A stretch of 64,000 nt of DNA from Tropicimonas isoalkanivorans. Its GTDB lineage: Bacteria > Pseudomonadota > Alphaproteobacteria > Rhodobacterales > Rhodobacteraceae. Position numbers and translations under genes: made by a program. The DNA is taken from assembly GCF_900112335.1 (NCBI RefSeq), contig NZ_FOLG01000003.1:186001-250000 (forward strand). The letters run 5' to 3'. This document shows, piece after piece, positions 1-12,007 of this stretch. The notes below the pieces were generated by a model. It saw only the letters and a list, made by a program, of their open reading frames with translations, was not told the origin of the DNA and made no database searches. Numbering within the stretch: the first letter of the stretch is position 1; the number at the start of each line of letters is the position of its first letter.

Positions 1-254
1 GCCCGGCCATCGCAGCGCTCTCGGTGCTGATCTTCACCTTCATCTGGAACGACTACTTCTGGGCGACCGTCCTGACGACGTCCAAAGAGACGCAGCCCGT
101 CACCGCCGGCCTCTATTCCCTCAACGGGCAATGGATCGCGCAGTGGCAGCTCGTTTCGGCCGGCGCCATCGTCGCAGCCCTTCCGCCAGTTGCGATGTTC
201 TTCCTGATGCAGCGCCACTTCATTGCCGGTCTGACGCTCGGAGCCGTGAAATGA
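1..254 (+). CDS. ABC sugar transporter permease, MalG type (3' end only)
   Basis: Only the last 84 codons are present; the gene starts before the window. The reading frame begins at base 3. Two hydrophobic segments are visible (around AALSVLIFTFIWNDYFWA and GAIVAALPPVAMFFLMQ), and the protein ends FIAGLTLGAVK, the usual C-terminus of MalG-type carbohydrate permeases. The inner-membrane EAA loop that contacts the ATPase lies upstream and is not seen. The stop codon overlaps the start of the alpha-galactosidase (ATGA), so the two are translationally coupled. This suggests that the transporter imports the galactosides that the downstream hydrolases cut. Substrate assignment is inference from context. 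Confidence 0.9.
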   Translation, partial: PAIAALSVLIFTFIWNDYFWATVLTTSKETQPVTAGLYSLNGQWIAQWQLVSAGAIVAALPPVAMFFLMQRHFIAGLTLGAVK

Positions 255-2335
255 TCCAGACATGGCGCGTCGATGGCCCCGGCCAGACGCTCGTTCTGGG
301 CTCCCGGGACGGCCGCCTCGCAGAGGTGGTCTACTGGGGGCCACGCCTGCCCGAGCGGGAGGATCTGGAGACGGTCTTCAAGGCGCACCGAAGCGACGTG
401 ACCGGCGGCATGCTTGACGAAAACCCGGAGCTATCGATCTGCCCGGAGGCCTCCCGGTCATTCCCCGGCCAGCCCGGCCTCGTCGTCTCGGACGGCAACG
501 GCGCGCCGCTGACACCTTCCTTCCAATACGAAGCCGAGGTTGCAGGTCCCGGCCGTCTTACACTCACCTATGCCGATGCCGACACCAGCCTCGTCTACCA
601 TGCGCACTTCGCGATGGATGAAGAAACGAACGTGCTCACCGCCTGGTCCGTGCTCGAGGCCGACCGGCCCGTACGTCTCCACTGGCTCGCCGCGCCCGTG
701 TTGCCGGCACCGCAAGCGTCCAACGAGACGATCGAGATCTCTGGCCGCTGGTGCGGGGAGTTCCAGCTCTCCCGCCACCCGTGGTCCACGGGGGCCCGAC
801 TGCGCGACAACCGCACCGGTCGGACCGATCACGCGCACTTTCCCGGCGTAATCCTGCCCTGCCGCAGCGCAACGAACACCGCTGGTGAGGCATATGCTTT
901 ACACTATGGATGGTCGGGCGGGCACCGCATGGTGACGGAGGAACTGCCCGACGGCCGCCGCCAGGTTCAGTTCGGCCATGCCGGCGGCTCCGAAACGATG
1001 TCGGGAACCCGTTTCGAGTCGGCCAGGCTCTATGCCTGCTATTCCGACAGCGGCCTGAACGGATGCGCCGTCGACTTCCAGCGTCACCTTCGCGACCGGA
1101 TCGTGACGTGGCCCGATGCGGCCCGCCCGCGCCCGGTGCATTACAACTGCTGGGAGGCGGTCTATTTCGAGCACGACCTCACCACGCTGAAGGACATCGC
1201 GAGCCGCGCCGCCGCCATCGGGGCGGAACGCTTCGTTCTGGACGACGGCTGGTTCGGGCGGAGGGGCGACGACACGTCCTCGCTCGGCGACTGGACACTG
1301 GACGAGCGCAAGTTCCCCGACGGACTGGGGCCGCTGATCGACCATGTAAAGGCCTGCGGGATGACCTTCGGTCTCTGGTTCGAGCCGGAGATGGTCAACG
1401 AGGATAGCGACCTCTGCCGCGCCCACCCGGACTGGGTGCTGGGCCCGCCCGACCAGATCCGGGGGCGGCAGCAGCTTTGCCTCGACATGGCAAATCCCGA
1501 GGTGCGGGCGTACCTTTACGACCACATCGCGGACCTGCTTGCCGGCAACGACATTGACTACATCAAATGGGACCACAACCGCGTCCTGCCCACACCGGAC
1601 GCCGCCCAGACGCGCGGCACCTATGACCTGCTCGACCGCCTTCGCGCCGATTTCCCGGCGGTGGAGATCGAAAGCTGCTCGTCCGGCGGCGGCCGGATCG
1701 ACTTCGGCATTCTTGAGCGAACGCAGCGGGTCTGGCTGTCAGACAGCAACGACGCGCTGGAGCGGCTGCGGATCCAGCACAACGCCGCGCTCTTCCTGCC
1801 GCTTGCCGTGACGGGGTCCCACGTTGGTCCACGGGAGTGCCACACGTCGGGCCGAGTCTTCGACATCCGGTTTCGGGCCTGGGTAGCGGCCCAGCGGCAC
1901 CTCGGCTTCGAGATGGACCCCCGGGAGCTGACCGACGCGGAGACGGAGGTTCTGAAACAGGTCACCGCTTGGTGGAAAGCGAACCGGGACTGGATGACCG
2001 CGGCGGACATCCTGCGCCTGGACAGCGCGGACCCGGCGGTAATTGCCGAACAGCAACTTGCGCGGGACGGCGCGCGCTTCGTGGTGTTTGCCGGCCAGGC
2101 GGATACGTCCGCCCAGATTGCGCCGCGCCCCCTGCGACTGACCCGGTTGGACCCGGAGGCGCGGTACCGCATTCACCTCGTCAACCGCAAGGATGCCGTG
2201 CGGCTTAGCCGCGGTGCACCGGCGCTCAAGTCTGGCCCCCTGGAGATCAGCGGGCAATACCTCATGCGGCATGGCATCACCTTGCCCTGGTCCTTCCCCG
2301 GCAGGATTTGGGTCGTCGAGGGAACGCGCCTATGA
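251..2335 (+). CDS. Alpha-galactosidase, GH36 family
   Basis: Hydrolyses terminal alpha-galactosyl bonds, as in melibiose or raffinose. The 694-residue length is normal for bacterial GH36 enzymes. The order matches the family: an N-terminal beta-sandwich, then a TIM barrel with DDGWFG, the nucleophile motif DYIKWDHNR (Asp about 441), and the acid/base region WLSDSND (Asp about 498 to 501), followed by a C-terminal beta domain. There is no signal peptide, so it acts in the cytoplasm on imported sugar. I chose the ATG at 251 because it overlaps the permease stop and gives the normal family N-terminus (MIQTWRVDG); the frame also stays open upstream to 131, inside the permease gene. It is the second gene of the galactoside operon. 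Confidence 0.95.
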   Translation: MIQTWRVDGPGQTLVLGSRDGRLAEVVYWGPRLPEREDLETVFKAHRSDVTGGMLDENPELSICPEASRSFPGQPGLVVSDGNGAPLTPSFQYEAEVAGPGRLTLTYADADTSLVYHAHFAMDEETNVLTAWSVLEADRPVRLHWLAAPVLPAPQASNETIEISGRWCGEFQLSRHPWSTGARLRDNRTGRTDHAHFPGVILPCRSATNTAGEAYALHYGWSGGHRMVTEELPDGRRQVQFGHAGGSETMSGTRFESARLYACYSDSGLNGCAVDFQRHLRDRIVTWPDAARPRPVHYNCWEAVYFEHDLTTLKDIASRAAAIGAERFVLDDGWFGRRGDDTSSLGDWTLDERKFPDGLGPLIDHVKACGMTFGLWFEPEMVNEDSDLCRAHPDWVLGPPDQIRGRQQLCLDMANPEVRAYLYDHIADLLAGNDIDYIKWDHNRVLPTPDAAQTRGTYDLLDRLRADFPAVEIESCSSGGGRIDFGILERTQRVWLSDSNDALERLRIQHNAALFLPLAVTGSHVGPRECHTSGRVFDIRFRAWVAAQRHLGFEMDPRELTDAETEVLKQVTAWWKANRDWMTAADILRLDSADPAVIAEQQLARDGARFVVFAGQADTSAQIAPRPLRLTRLDPEARYRIHLVNRKDAVRLSRGAPALKSGPLEISGQYLMRHGITLPWSFPGRIWVVEGTRL

Positions 2336-2403
2336 CCATCAACGCGCCCCCCAATGCCCTCGCCCCCGGCAGAGGCTCGAACGACAGAAAGGCACGACGA
2401 TGA
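2332..2403 (+). CDS. Possible 23-codon bridging ORF between the two galactosidase genes
   Basis: An ATG at 2332 overlaps the alpha-galactosidase stop (ATGA), and the frame ends in a TGA at 2401 that overlaps the beta-galactosidase ATG (again ATGA). The peptide would be rich in Pro, Ala, Gly and Arg and resembles no family I know. It could be a coupling leader that hands ribosomes from one gene to the next across a 64-base gap, or simply chance. I see no strong ribosome binding site of its own. Confidence 0.2.
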   Translation: MTINAPPNALAPGRGSNDRKARR

Positions 2404-4328
2404 AACGCGCTCTCGGTGTCTGTTACTACCCAGAGCACTGGCCGGAGGAGATCTGGACCGAGGATGCCGCCCGTATGGCGGAGGCCGGCCTGAGTTGGGT
2501 CCGGATCGGCGAGTTCGCATGGTCGCGAATGGAGCCGGTGCCCGGCGAGTACCACTTCGACTGGCTCGACCGGGCGATCGACACGCTAGGCGCGGCCGGA
2601 TTGAAGGTGGTGCTCGGCACCCCCACCGCCACCCCGCCGCGATGGATGGCAGACAGGCACCCGGACATGTTCGCTCGGGCCCCAGAAGGGCGCGTGCGCG
2701 GTTTCGGCTCGCGCAGGCACTACTGCTTCAGCCACCGGGGCTACCGGCGGGAGTGCGCGCGGATCGTGACGGAGATGGCGAAGCGCTACGGCACCAACCC
2801 GCACGTTCAGGCCTGGCAGATCGACAACGAATACGGCTGCCACGACACGGTTCTGAGCTATTCCGACGCCGCGCTGACGGCCTTCCGCGAGTGGCTGGCG
2901 CAGAAGTACCAGTCGCCGCAGGCGCTGAACCGGGCATGGGGCAACGTCTTCTGGTCGATGGAGGTTGCGAGCTTTGACGAGGTCGGTCTGCCGAACCTGA
3001 CGGTGACTGAGCCCAACCCCTCCCACGTTATGGACTTCCGTCGCTTCGCCTCCGACGAGGTCGTGGCGTTCAACCGCGTTCAGACGGAGATCCTGCGCCG
3101 GCACACGAACGCGCCGCTGCTCCACAATTACATGGGCCGCGAGACCGCCTTCGATCACTACGACGTCGGCGCCGACCTCGATGTTGCAAGCTGGGACAGC
3201 TACCCGCTCGGGTTCCTCTCCGACCGGCTCAAGGTGTCCGACCAACATCGCGCACAGTTCATGAGGCAGGGTGATCCGGACCTGCAGGCCTTTCACCACG
3301 ATCTCTACCGCGCTGTCGGCCGGGGCCGCTGGTGGGTCATGGAGCAGCAGCCCGGCCCGGTGAACTGGGCGCCATGGAACCCTGCGCCGCTGCCGGGAAT
3401 GGCGCGGCTCTGGGCGTGGGAAGCCTTTGCCCACGGGGCGGAGGCGGTGTGCTATTTCCGCTGGCGTCAGGCGCCGTTCGCGCAGGAGCAGATGCATGCG
3501 GGGCTGCTCCGCCCCGACAGCGCGCCAGCGCCAGCGCTGGCCGAAGCGGCGCAGGTCGCCGGGGAGCTTGCCGACCACGGCGAAGCGGGCTGCGCGCCCG
3601 CCGCGGTGGCGCTCGTCTTCGACTACGAAAGTGCGTGGGCGTGGCAGACCCAACCGCAGGGGCGGGATTTCGATTACTTCCGGCTGGCCTTCGAGGTCTA
3701 CAAGGGTCTGCGAAAGCTGGGGCTGGACATCGACATCCTGCCGCCGGACGCGGCGGACCTGTCGCAGTACCGTTTGGTCATGGTCCCAGGGTTGGCGACG
3801 CTGCGGGACCCGCTCCGTCAAGCGCTGAGCCGTTTCGAAGGGGTGGCAATCGTCGGTCCGCGGGCCAACGCCAAGACGCCGGACTTTGCCACGCCGGTGC
3901 CCCTGCCCCCGAACCTGCCAGGGTTCGATTGCATCGTCGCCAGGGTCGAGAGCCTGCCGCCCGATTGCGCCATGCCGCTCGAAACCGGCGGCGCCTTTCG
4001 GCACTGGCGCGAGTTCCTCGAGGGCGACGGACAGGTGGTCCTGCGGAGCGAGGACGGACAGCCCGCGATGATGGCCGCCGGATCGCTCCGCTACCTCGGC
4101 GGCTGGCCCGACCCTGAAGCGTTGGACGCCATTCTGCGGGACGCGGCCGGAATCGTCGACCTGGAGACCCAAACCCTGCCCGAGGGCCTTCGCTGCCGAT
4201 GCACCGCCACACACCGGATCTGGCTGAACTACACCGCCGACCCGATCCGCCACGGCGGAATGGACGTGCCGGGTTGCGGCGTGGCCTTCGAAAGGCTGGA
4301 GGCATCGCCAGAGGCAGCAGGCACATGA
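2400..4328 (+). CDS. Beta-galactosidase, GH42 family
   Basis: Hydrolyses beta-galactosides such as lactose in the cytoplasm. The 642 residues match GH42 length. The N-terminus MKRALGVCYYPEHWPEE is typical of the family. The acid/base glutamate sits in WQIDNEYGCHD (Glu about 144) and the nucleophile in WVMEQQPGPVNW (Glu about 315). A trimerisation domain and a short C-terminal domain follow. The start at 2400 is preceded by AAAGG and gives the conserved N-terminus. With the neighbouring GH36 gene, the operon covers both anomers of galactosides. There is no signal peptide. Confidence 0.95.
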   Translation: MKRALGVCYYPEHWPEEIWTEDAARMAEAGLSWVRIGEFAWSRMEPVPGEYHFDWLDRAIDTLGAAGLKVVLGTPTATPPRWMADRHPDMFARAPEGRVRGFGSRRHYCFSHRGYRRECARIVTEMAKRYGTNPHVQAWQIDNEYGCHDTVLSYSDAALTAFREWLAQKYQSPQALNRAWGNVFWSMEVASFDEVGLPNLTVTEPNPSHVMDFRRFASDEVVAFNRVQTEILRRHTNAPLLHNYMGRETAFDHYDVGADLDVASWDSYPLGFLSDRLKVSDQHRAQFMRQGDPDLQAFHHDLYRAVGRGRWWVMEQQPGPVNWAPWNPAPLPGMARLWAWEAFAHGAEAVCYFRWRQAPFAQEQMHAGLLRPDSAPAPALAEAAQVAGELADHGEAGCAPAAVALVFDYESAWAWQTQPQGRDFDYFRLAFEVYKGLRKLGLDIDILPPDAADLSQYRLVMVPGLATLRDPLRQALSRFEGVAIVGPRANAKTPDFATPVPLPPNLPGFDCIVARVESLPPDCAMPLETGGAFRHWREFLEGDGQVVLRSEDGQPAMMAAGSLRYLGGWPDPEALDAILRDAAGIVDLETQTLPEGLRCRCTATHRIWLNYTADPIRHGGMDVPGCGVAFERLEASPEAAGT

Positions 4329-7514
<3,186 letters not shown>

Positions 7515-7516
<2 letters not shown>

Positions 7517-7540
7517 GGAGCCGCGTTTCGGCGGTTCCTC
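7515..7540 (+). terminator. Hairpin at the end of the galactoside operon
   Basis: GAGGAGCCGC (7515-7524) pairs with GCGGTTCCTC (7531-7540) around a 6-base loop, with one G-U pair. The stem begins inside the galK stop codon. No T-run follows, so it may be a weak or Rho-assisted terminator, or an mRNA-stabilising end that sets the LacI gene apart. Confidence 0.45.
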
Positions 7541-7625
7541 CTACCGGGATTGTTGCTCGCGCCGCTTCCGCGCGGTACGACCCGCGGGGGGAGGACGACG
7601 GAACGCAAGCCACACGGGAGCGGTC

Positions 7626-8708
7626 ATGAACAAGGAAGAACGTAAGCCCGGGATCGGAAAGGTCAGTGGCCGAAAGCGCGTGACCATGCAGGATGTCGCC
7701 CGGGTGGCCGGGTGTTCGCAGTCCACCGTCTCCTTCGTTCTGAGTGGAAACACCTCGGCGAACATCTCGGAACCGACCCGCTTGCGCGTGCTCGACGCGG
7801 TCCGCGACCTTGGCTACCGGCCGATGCAGGCCGCCGGGGCACGCCGCACCCAGGACGCCACGTCCGGGACCATCGCGCTCGTCATCGACAAGATCACAAC
7901 CAGCCCCGAGGGCATCGTGATGCTGGATGGCGTGCGGGAGATCGCCCGGTCCGCCGACGCCATCGTCTTGGTGACGGAGACGGACAACGACCCCTCGCTG
8001 GAGCCGCGCACCGTCGAGTTGTTCGTCGAGATGGGCGTGCGGGCGATCGTCTATGCCTGCATCTTCACCCGCGAGGTGGAAATTCCCAACGCCTTGCGCG
8101 AAACCAGCGTTCCCGTCGTTCTACTGAACTGTTACGCGCGCGGCGAGGATCTTCCGGCGATCATCCCCGGTGAGGTGGCGGGCGGACATCGGGCTACCAA
8201 CGCGCTGCTGCAGGCCGGACACCGCCGGATCGGCACAATCACCGGCGAGATTTTCATGGAAGCCGCCCGGGACCGGCTGCAAGGCTATCGCAACGCACTG
8301 GCCACGGCAGATCTGCCCTTCGACCCCGCACTCGTCGTCGAGGGCGACTGGTCACCGAGCGCGGGTTACCGCGGCACCCGCGCCCTCCTGTCGCTCGATG
8401 CCCCGCCGACCGCGATCTTCTGCCAGAACGACCGCATGGCCATTGGCTGTTATGAGGCATTGAAAGAGATGGGAAAGAGGATCCCCGACGATATTTCCGT
8501 CATCGGCTACGACGACGCGGAGATCGCGCTGCACATGTCCCCGCCGCTCACTTCGCTGATCCTGCCGAGCCGCGCGATGGGCCGTTGGGCGGCGGAACAC
8601 GCCCTTGCCGCCTCGTCACGGGACGAAGCCGACATGCGCCTCGTCAAGCTGGAGTGCGAACTGGTCGAACGGGAGTCGATCGGTCCACCGCCCGCAACCA
8701 CGGGATAA
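7626..8708 (+). CDS. LacI-family transcriptional regulator
   Basis: Probable sugar-responsive repressor of 360 residues. An N-terminal helix-turn-helix (RVTMQDVARVAGCSQSTVSFVL, about residues 18 to 39) is followed by a hinge and a periplasmic-binding-protein-like effector domain with the family pattern ISVIGYDDAEIALHMSPPLTS. ATG 7626 is preceded by GGGAG. It lies immediately after the gal genes on the same strand, so it most likely controls the galactoside operon. Its operator is not visible because the operon promoter is outside the window. The effector is unknown; galactose or a galactoside is a guess. Confidence 0.93.
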   Translation: MNKEERKPGIGKVSGRKRVTMQDVARVAGCSQSTVSFVLSGNTSANISEPTRLRVLDAVRDLGYRPMQAAGARRTQDATSGTIALVIDKITTSPEGIVMLDGVREIARSADAIVLVTETDNDPSLEPRTVELFVEMGVRAIVYACIFTREVEIPNALRETSVPVVLLNCYARGEDLPAIIPGEVAGGHRATNALLQAGHRRIGTITGEIFMEAARDRLQGYRNALATADLPFDPALVVEGDWSPSAGYRGTRALLSLDAPPTAIFCQNDRMAIGCYEALKEMGKRIPDDISVIGYDDAEIALHMSPPLTSLILPSRAMGRWAAEHALAASSRDEADMRLVKLECELVERESIGPPPATTG

Positions 8709-8856
8709 CCGAGAAGGGCGCGCACGCGGGCTGTCGAAACAGAAGTCTGCGACGCCGGATTGTCGGACATTCCCGGCTCGATCGCCTGCCCTCTGGTCGC
8801 CGCCGAGCATCATCCCGATGGATCGACAGCCCGCAATGCATTAAGAATCAGGACAG

Positions 8857-8937
8857 ATCAGGCGGCGGGGCAGGTTGATCCCCTGCCCTGCTCCGCCTGA
8901 TGTGACCCGACTCCGCCTTAGCGCGGTGTGGGTCGGG
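8857..8937. other. Two consecutive intergenic hairpins
   Basis: The first hairpin pairs ATCAGGCGG (8857-8865) with CCGCCTGAT (8893-8901) and, inside it, GGGCAGG (8868-8874) with CCTGCCC (8882-8888). The second pairs CCCGAC (8906-8911) with GTCGGG (8932-8937), with an inner CCGC/GCGG. No T-run follows either. They sit in the 284-base gap between the LacI gene and the LacI-like sensor gene. They could be a terminator pair, a structured leader of the downstream gene, or a small RNA. Confidence 0.5.
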
Positions 8938-8992
8938 CGTTGAGGGGGAACGCCTGAGGTGTGGGCGCCGCGCAGAATTGTGGGAGGAATGC

Positions 8993-9901
8993 ATGGATGA
9001 ACACGCCTCACGGCCACAGACGGACCATCGGAGGTTCATCGGCGCCATCGTGCCGGACTTGGAGACTCCGTTTTTCGGTGCATTGGTCACCCGCCTGGAA
9101 AATGCCGCGGAGGCAGCCGGCTACCGCGTTATTACCGCATCCAGCCACGAGAACGAGGAGCGCGAGGCCGATCTGGTCGCCAGCATGAACGACCTGGGCG
9201 TCGCTGGGACGGCGCTGGTACCGGCCCGCTCGGAACGCGGCGCCGGGCCGCAAAAGCTGCGGGAGCTCGACATGCAGGCGGTCCTGGTCGACCGGGTCTC
9301 CGCCGACGATAGATACGACACGGTGACTGCGGACAACTACGCGGCCTCGTCCGCCGCGGCGGACTACCTCTTGGGATTGGGGCACAGGCATATTCTGCTG
9401 CACGGAGCGACGCGGATTTCAATGGCCGTGCGTTTGCGTCTCGCGGGGTTCGTGGAGCGCGCCACCACCATCGATCCGGACGTTCAACTGGACGAGTTGC
9501 TGTCGGACGGCGACCCGGACACCCAACGGAAGGCGATCAACGACTATCTCGATACCCGACGGATCGCGGCCGCCACACCGAGCGCTGTATTTTCGCTATC
9601 GCAGCATTCCACGCTTTTGGTGTTTTCGGAACTCCGCCGCCGCAACCTGCAGGTTCCGCAGGAAATCTCGCTCGTGGGATTTGACGATGCGGACTGGATG
9701 CAGGCCACCTGGCCGCCGATCACCGCCGTTGAACAACCCATCAAGACCATGGCGCAAAAGGCCGTGGAGGTGTTGGTGTCGCGTATCGAGGGGCGCACCA
9801 CCGGGGCGCCGGTGCAGCATCTGGAGGCGTGCACCATGCTGATGCGGGAGTCCGTCGGGCCGGAAAAGGCAGCCTCCCTCGTCGGCGGTCACCACAACTG
9901 A
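8993..9901 (+). CDS. LacI-like sugar-binding protein without DNA-binding domain
   Basis: The protein has 302 residues and begins almost directly with the effector domain (FIGAIVPDLETPFFGALV), ending with the canonical SLVGFDDADWMQATWPPITAVEQP segment. LacI proteins normally carry about 60 extra N-terminal residues with a helix-turn-helix, and none is present here. I read the three upstream frames back to 8709 and found no displaced HTH, so this is not a simple frameshift. ATG 8993 has GGAGGA just upstream; a TTG at 8978 is an alternative. No signal peptide is present, so it is cytoplasmic. It may heterodimerise with a LacI regulator, act as a sugar sensor, or be a decaying paralog. Confidence 0.8.
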   Translation: MDEHASRPQTDHRRFIGAIVPDLETPFFGALVTRLENAAEAAGYRVITASSHENEEREADLVASMNDLGVAGTALVPARSERGAGPQKLRELDMQAVLVDRVSADDRYDTVTADNYAASSAAADYLLGLGHRHILLHGATRISMAVRLRLAGFVERATTIDPDVQLDELLSDGDPDTQRKAINDYLDTRRIAAATPSAVFSLSQHSTLLVFSELRRRNLQVPQEISLVGFDDADWMQATWPPITAVEQPIKTMAQKAVEVLVSRIEGRTTGAPVQHLEACTMLMRESVGPEKAASLVGGHHN

Positions 9902-9980
9902 GAGCAGTGCGGCACGCTCGATCGCTGAGGCGGCCCGTTAGAGCAATCTGAACGCGGCTTTCCAACCACGTCACGTCGTT

Positions 9981-10003
9981 CGCCGCCGGTCATCCCGGCG
10001 GCG
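9981..10003. terminator. Hairpin between convergent genes
   Basis: CGCCGCCGG (9981-9989) pairs perfectly with CCGGCGGCG (9995-10003) around a 5-base loop. It lies between the ends of the LacI-like gene (+) and the ABC ATPase gene (-), where a bidirectional terminator is expected. No T-run is present on either side. Confidence 0.5.
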
Positions 10004-10009
10004 CGCGCG

Positions 10010-10804
10010 TCAGACGGTGCCGCCGAGGGAGCCTTCCAGCTCTACCAGTTCCTGCCCCCCGGCCATCATGTCCTGCAACTCCTCTGGCGTGATCTGTCCC
10101 CGTTGCGCGGTGCCCAACGTCTTGCCACGATTGAGCACCGTGAACCGGTCTCCCACCGCAAGGGCATGGCGCACGTTGTGCGTGATGAAGACGACCGCGA
10201 TGTCCTGCTTTCTGACCTTGTCGATCGTCGCCAACACATTGGCCGTCTGACGCACGCCCAGCGCCGACGTCGGCTCATCGAGGATCAGGACTTTGGCGCC
10301 GAAATAGACGGCGCGTGCGATGGCGACGGTCTGCCGCTCGCCGCCCGACAGCGTCCCGACCGCCTGATCGGGACCGCGCAGGTTGATGCCCATCTTTTGC
10401 ATCTCTTCCATGGTGACGCGGTTTGCGAATTCATGGTCGAAGAACTTCATCGGGCCGACCTTCTTCAGCGGCTCGTTCCCCATGAAGAAATTTCGGCTGA
10501 CAGACATCAGCGGGATCATCGCGAGGTGCTGGTGCACGGTCGCGATCCCCGCGGCGATGGCGTCGCGCGGATCCTCGAAATGCATGGGCTTGTCTTCGAA
10601 GTAGATTTCCCCGGCCGTGGGCTTGTACACGCCCGACATCGTCTTGATGAACGTCGACTTCCCGGCACCATTATCCCCAAGAAGGCAGTGGCACTCGCCG
10701 GGATAAACGTCGACCGACACACCTGCCAAGGCGATGACCGAGCCGAAGTGTTTCTCGATTTTGACCATGCGAATGATCGGTTCGTGCGTCGTGCGGCTGT
10801 TCAT
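10010..10804 (-). CDS. ABC transporter ATPase, ribose/inositol type (single domain)
   Basis: Powers the sugar importer encoded with it. The 264-residue protein has Walker A GDNGAGKST, signature LSGGERQ, Walker B VLILDEPTSALG and switch His in FITHN. Most ribose- or inositol-type importers (RbsA, IatA) use a 500-residue tandem ATPase; this is the short single-domain form, as in the rhizobial FrcA type. It begins 2 bases after the permease stop and is the last gene of the importer operon. By context it probably carries myo-inositol into the cell. Confidence 0.9.
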   Translation of the reverse strand: MNSRTTHEPIIRMVKIEKHFGSVIALAGVSVDVYPGECHCLLGDNGAGKSTFIKTMSGVYKPTAGEIYFEDKPMHFEDPRDAIAAGIATVHQHLAMIPLMSVSRNFFMGNEPLKKVGPMKFFDHEFANRVTMEEMQKMGINLRGPDQAVGTLSGGERQTVAIARAVYFGAKVLILDEPTSALGVRQTANVLATIDKVRKQDIAVVFITHNVRHALAVGDRFTVLNRGKTLGTAQRGQITPEELQDMMAGGQELVELEGSLGGTV

Positions 10805-10805
10805 G

Positions 10806-11930
10806 TCAGCGTTCCCCCGTGATGAGGCGACGGATGTACGTGTTCAGGATCACGGCTCCGAGCAGGATGATCCCGAGGAAGACGCGGAAGAGCGAGCTTT
10901 CGACCCCGGCGAAGAAGAGGCCCTGCTGCACCACGCCGAAGATCAACGCGCCGAGCGCGGCGCCGATGACCGACCCATACCCGCCGGTCAGAAGCGCGCC
11001 GCCGATGACCACCGCGATGATTGCCTCGAACTCCTTCAGAAGCCCACGGTCGGCACCGGCCGATCCGAACTCCATCACCTGGCAGGTCGCAAAGACGCAG
11101 GCACAGAAGGCCGTGAACATGAACATCAGGATCTTGACCTGGCTGACCGGAACACCGGAATTCCGGGCCGCTTCCGCGTCACCGCCGGCAGCGAAGATCC
11201 AGTTTCCGAACCGCGTCTTGGTCAACAGGACATGTCCGAAAACCATCAGGGCAAGCGCCCAGATAATCAGCATCGGGATGCCGTCCACCACGGGCTCGCC
11301 CTGCCGGGTGCCCCGCTCGAACACCTCGATGATTCCGGCATTGCCCATCCAGGTGAACAATCCGCCGAGGATCTTGCCGCCGAACAGCGCGGCCAGCCAG
11401 TCGCCCTCCGCGACGTCCCGCACGCCACCGATAATCGTCTTCCGTTCGATGGTCTGCGGCAGGTAGATCGTAAAACCGCGCAGAATGAACAGGAACGCGA
11501 GCGTCACGATGAAGCTCGGCAGGCCGGTGCGAACCACGATCAGGCCATTGAGCGCGCCGATGGCGACGCATCCGGCAAAGGTGACGATGATGGCGATCCA
11601 GACCGGCCATCCGAGTGTCACCGACAGGATGGCAATCATCATGCCCGAGAAGCCGATCATGGAGCCGACCGACAAGTCGAACTCCCCGGCAATCATCAGA
11701 AGACACGCACCGACCGCTATGATCATGAACTGCGCGGAAACGGTCGACCAGTTCAGGATACCTTGGCTGTTGAACATGCCGCTGTCATGGGCGAACAGCA
11801 GGAAGAAGGTGAACACGGCAATCGTTCCGACGATACCCCCCAGTTCCGGCCGGATCAGGGCGCGGCGGACGGCCGACATCTCCTTGACCCGTTCATCGGC
11901 AACAGGCTGTTGTGGCGCTGTCTGTGACAT
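10806..11930 (-). CDS. ABC transporter permease, RbsC/inositol type
   Basis: Forms the membrane channel of the importer. The 374-residue protein is strongly hydrophobic, with about ten predicted membrane segments starting near residue 33 (GIVGTIAVFTFFLLF), and contains the family stretch GEFDLSVGSMIGFSGM. I chose ATG 11930 (MSQTAPQQPV), because codons further upstream in the frame read into a hairpin and look non-coding. It sits between the binding-protein gene and the ATPase gene. The extra-long loop around residues 170 to 215 (ERKTIIGGVRDVAEGDW) resembles inositol/fructose-type permeases. The inositol assignment is from context. Confidence 0.92.
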   Translation of the reverse strand: MSQTAPQQPVADERVKEMSAVRRALIRPELGGIVGTIAVFTFFLLFAHDSGMFNSQGILNWSTVSAQFMIIAVGACLLMIAGEFDLSVGSMIGFSGMMIAILSVTLGWPVWIAIIVTFAGCVAIGALNGLIVVRTGLPSFIVTLAFLFILRGFTIYLPQTIERKTIIGGVRDVAEGDWLAALFGGKILGGLFTWMGNAGIIEVFERGTRQGEPVVDGIPMLIIWALALMVFGHVLLTKTRFGNWIFAAGGDAEAARNSGVPVSQVKILMFMFTAFCACVFATCQVMEFGSAGADRGLLKEFEAIIAVVIGGALLTGGYGSVIGAALGALIFGVVQQGLFFAGVESSLFRVFLGIILLGAVILNTYIRRLITGER

Positions 11931-11971
11931 CGCTCGGGCTCCGTTTTGATTTCTTCGATAGCGCAAGACAT

Positions 11972-11998
11972 GGAAGGCGCCGGTATGCGGCGCCTTCC
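11972..11998 (-). promoter_or_regulatory. Intercistronic hairpin between binding-protein and permease genes
   Basis: GGAAGGCGCC (11972-11981) and GGCGCCTTCC (11989-11998) form a perfect 10-base-pair stem with a 7-base loop. It sits in the 77-base gap after the binding-protein stop. In ABC operons such hairpins often stop part of the transcription or protect the upstream message, so that binding protein is made in excess over membrane subunits. That role is inferred. Confidence 0.55.
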
Positions 11999-12007
11999 TG
12001 GTCTGGC

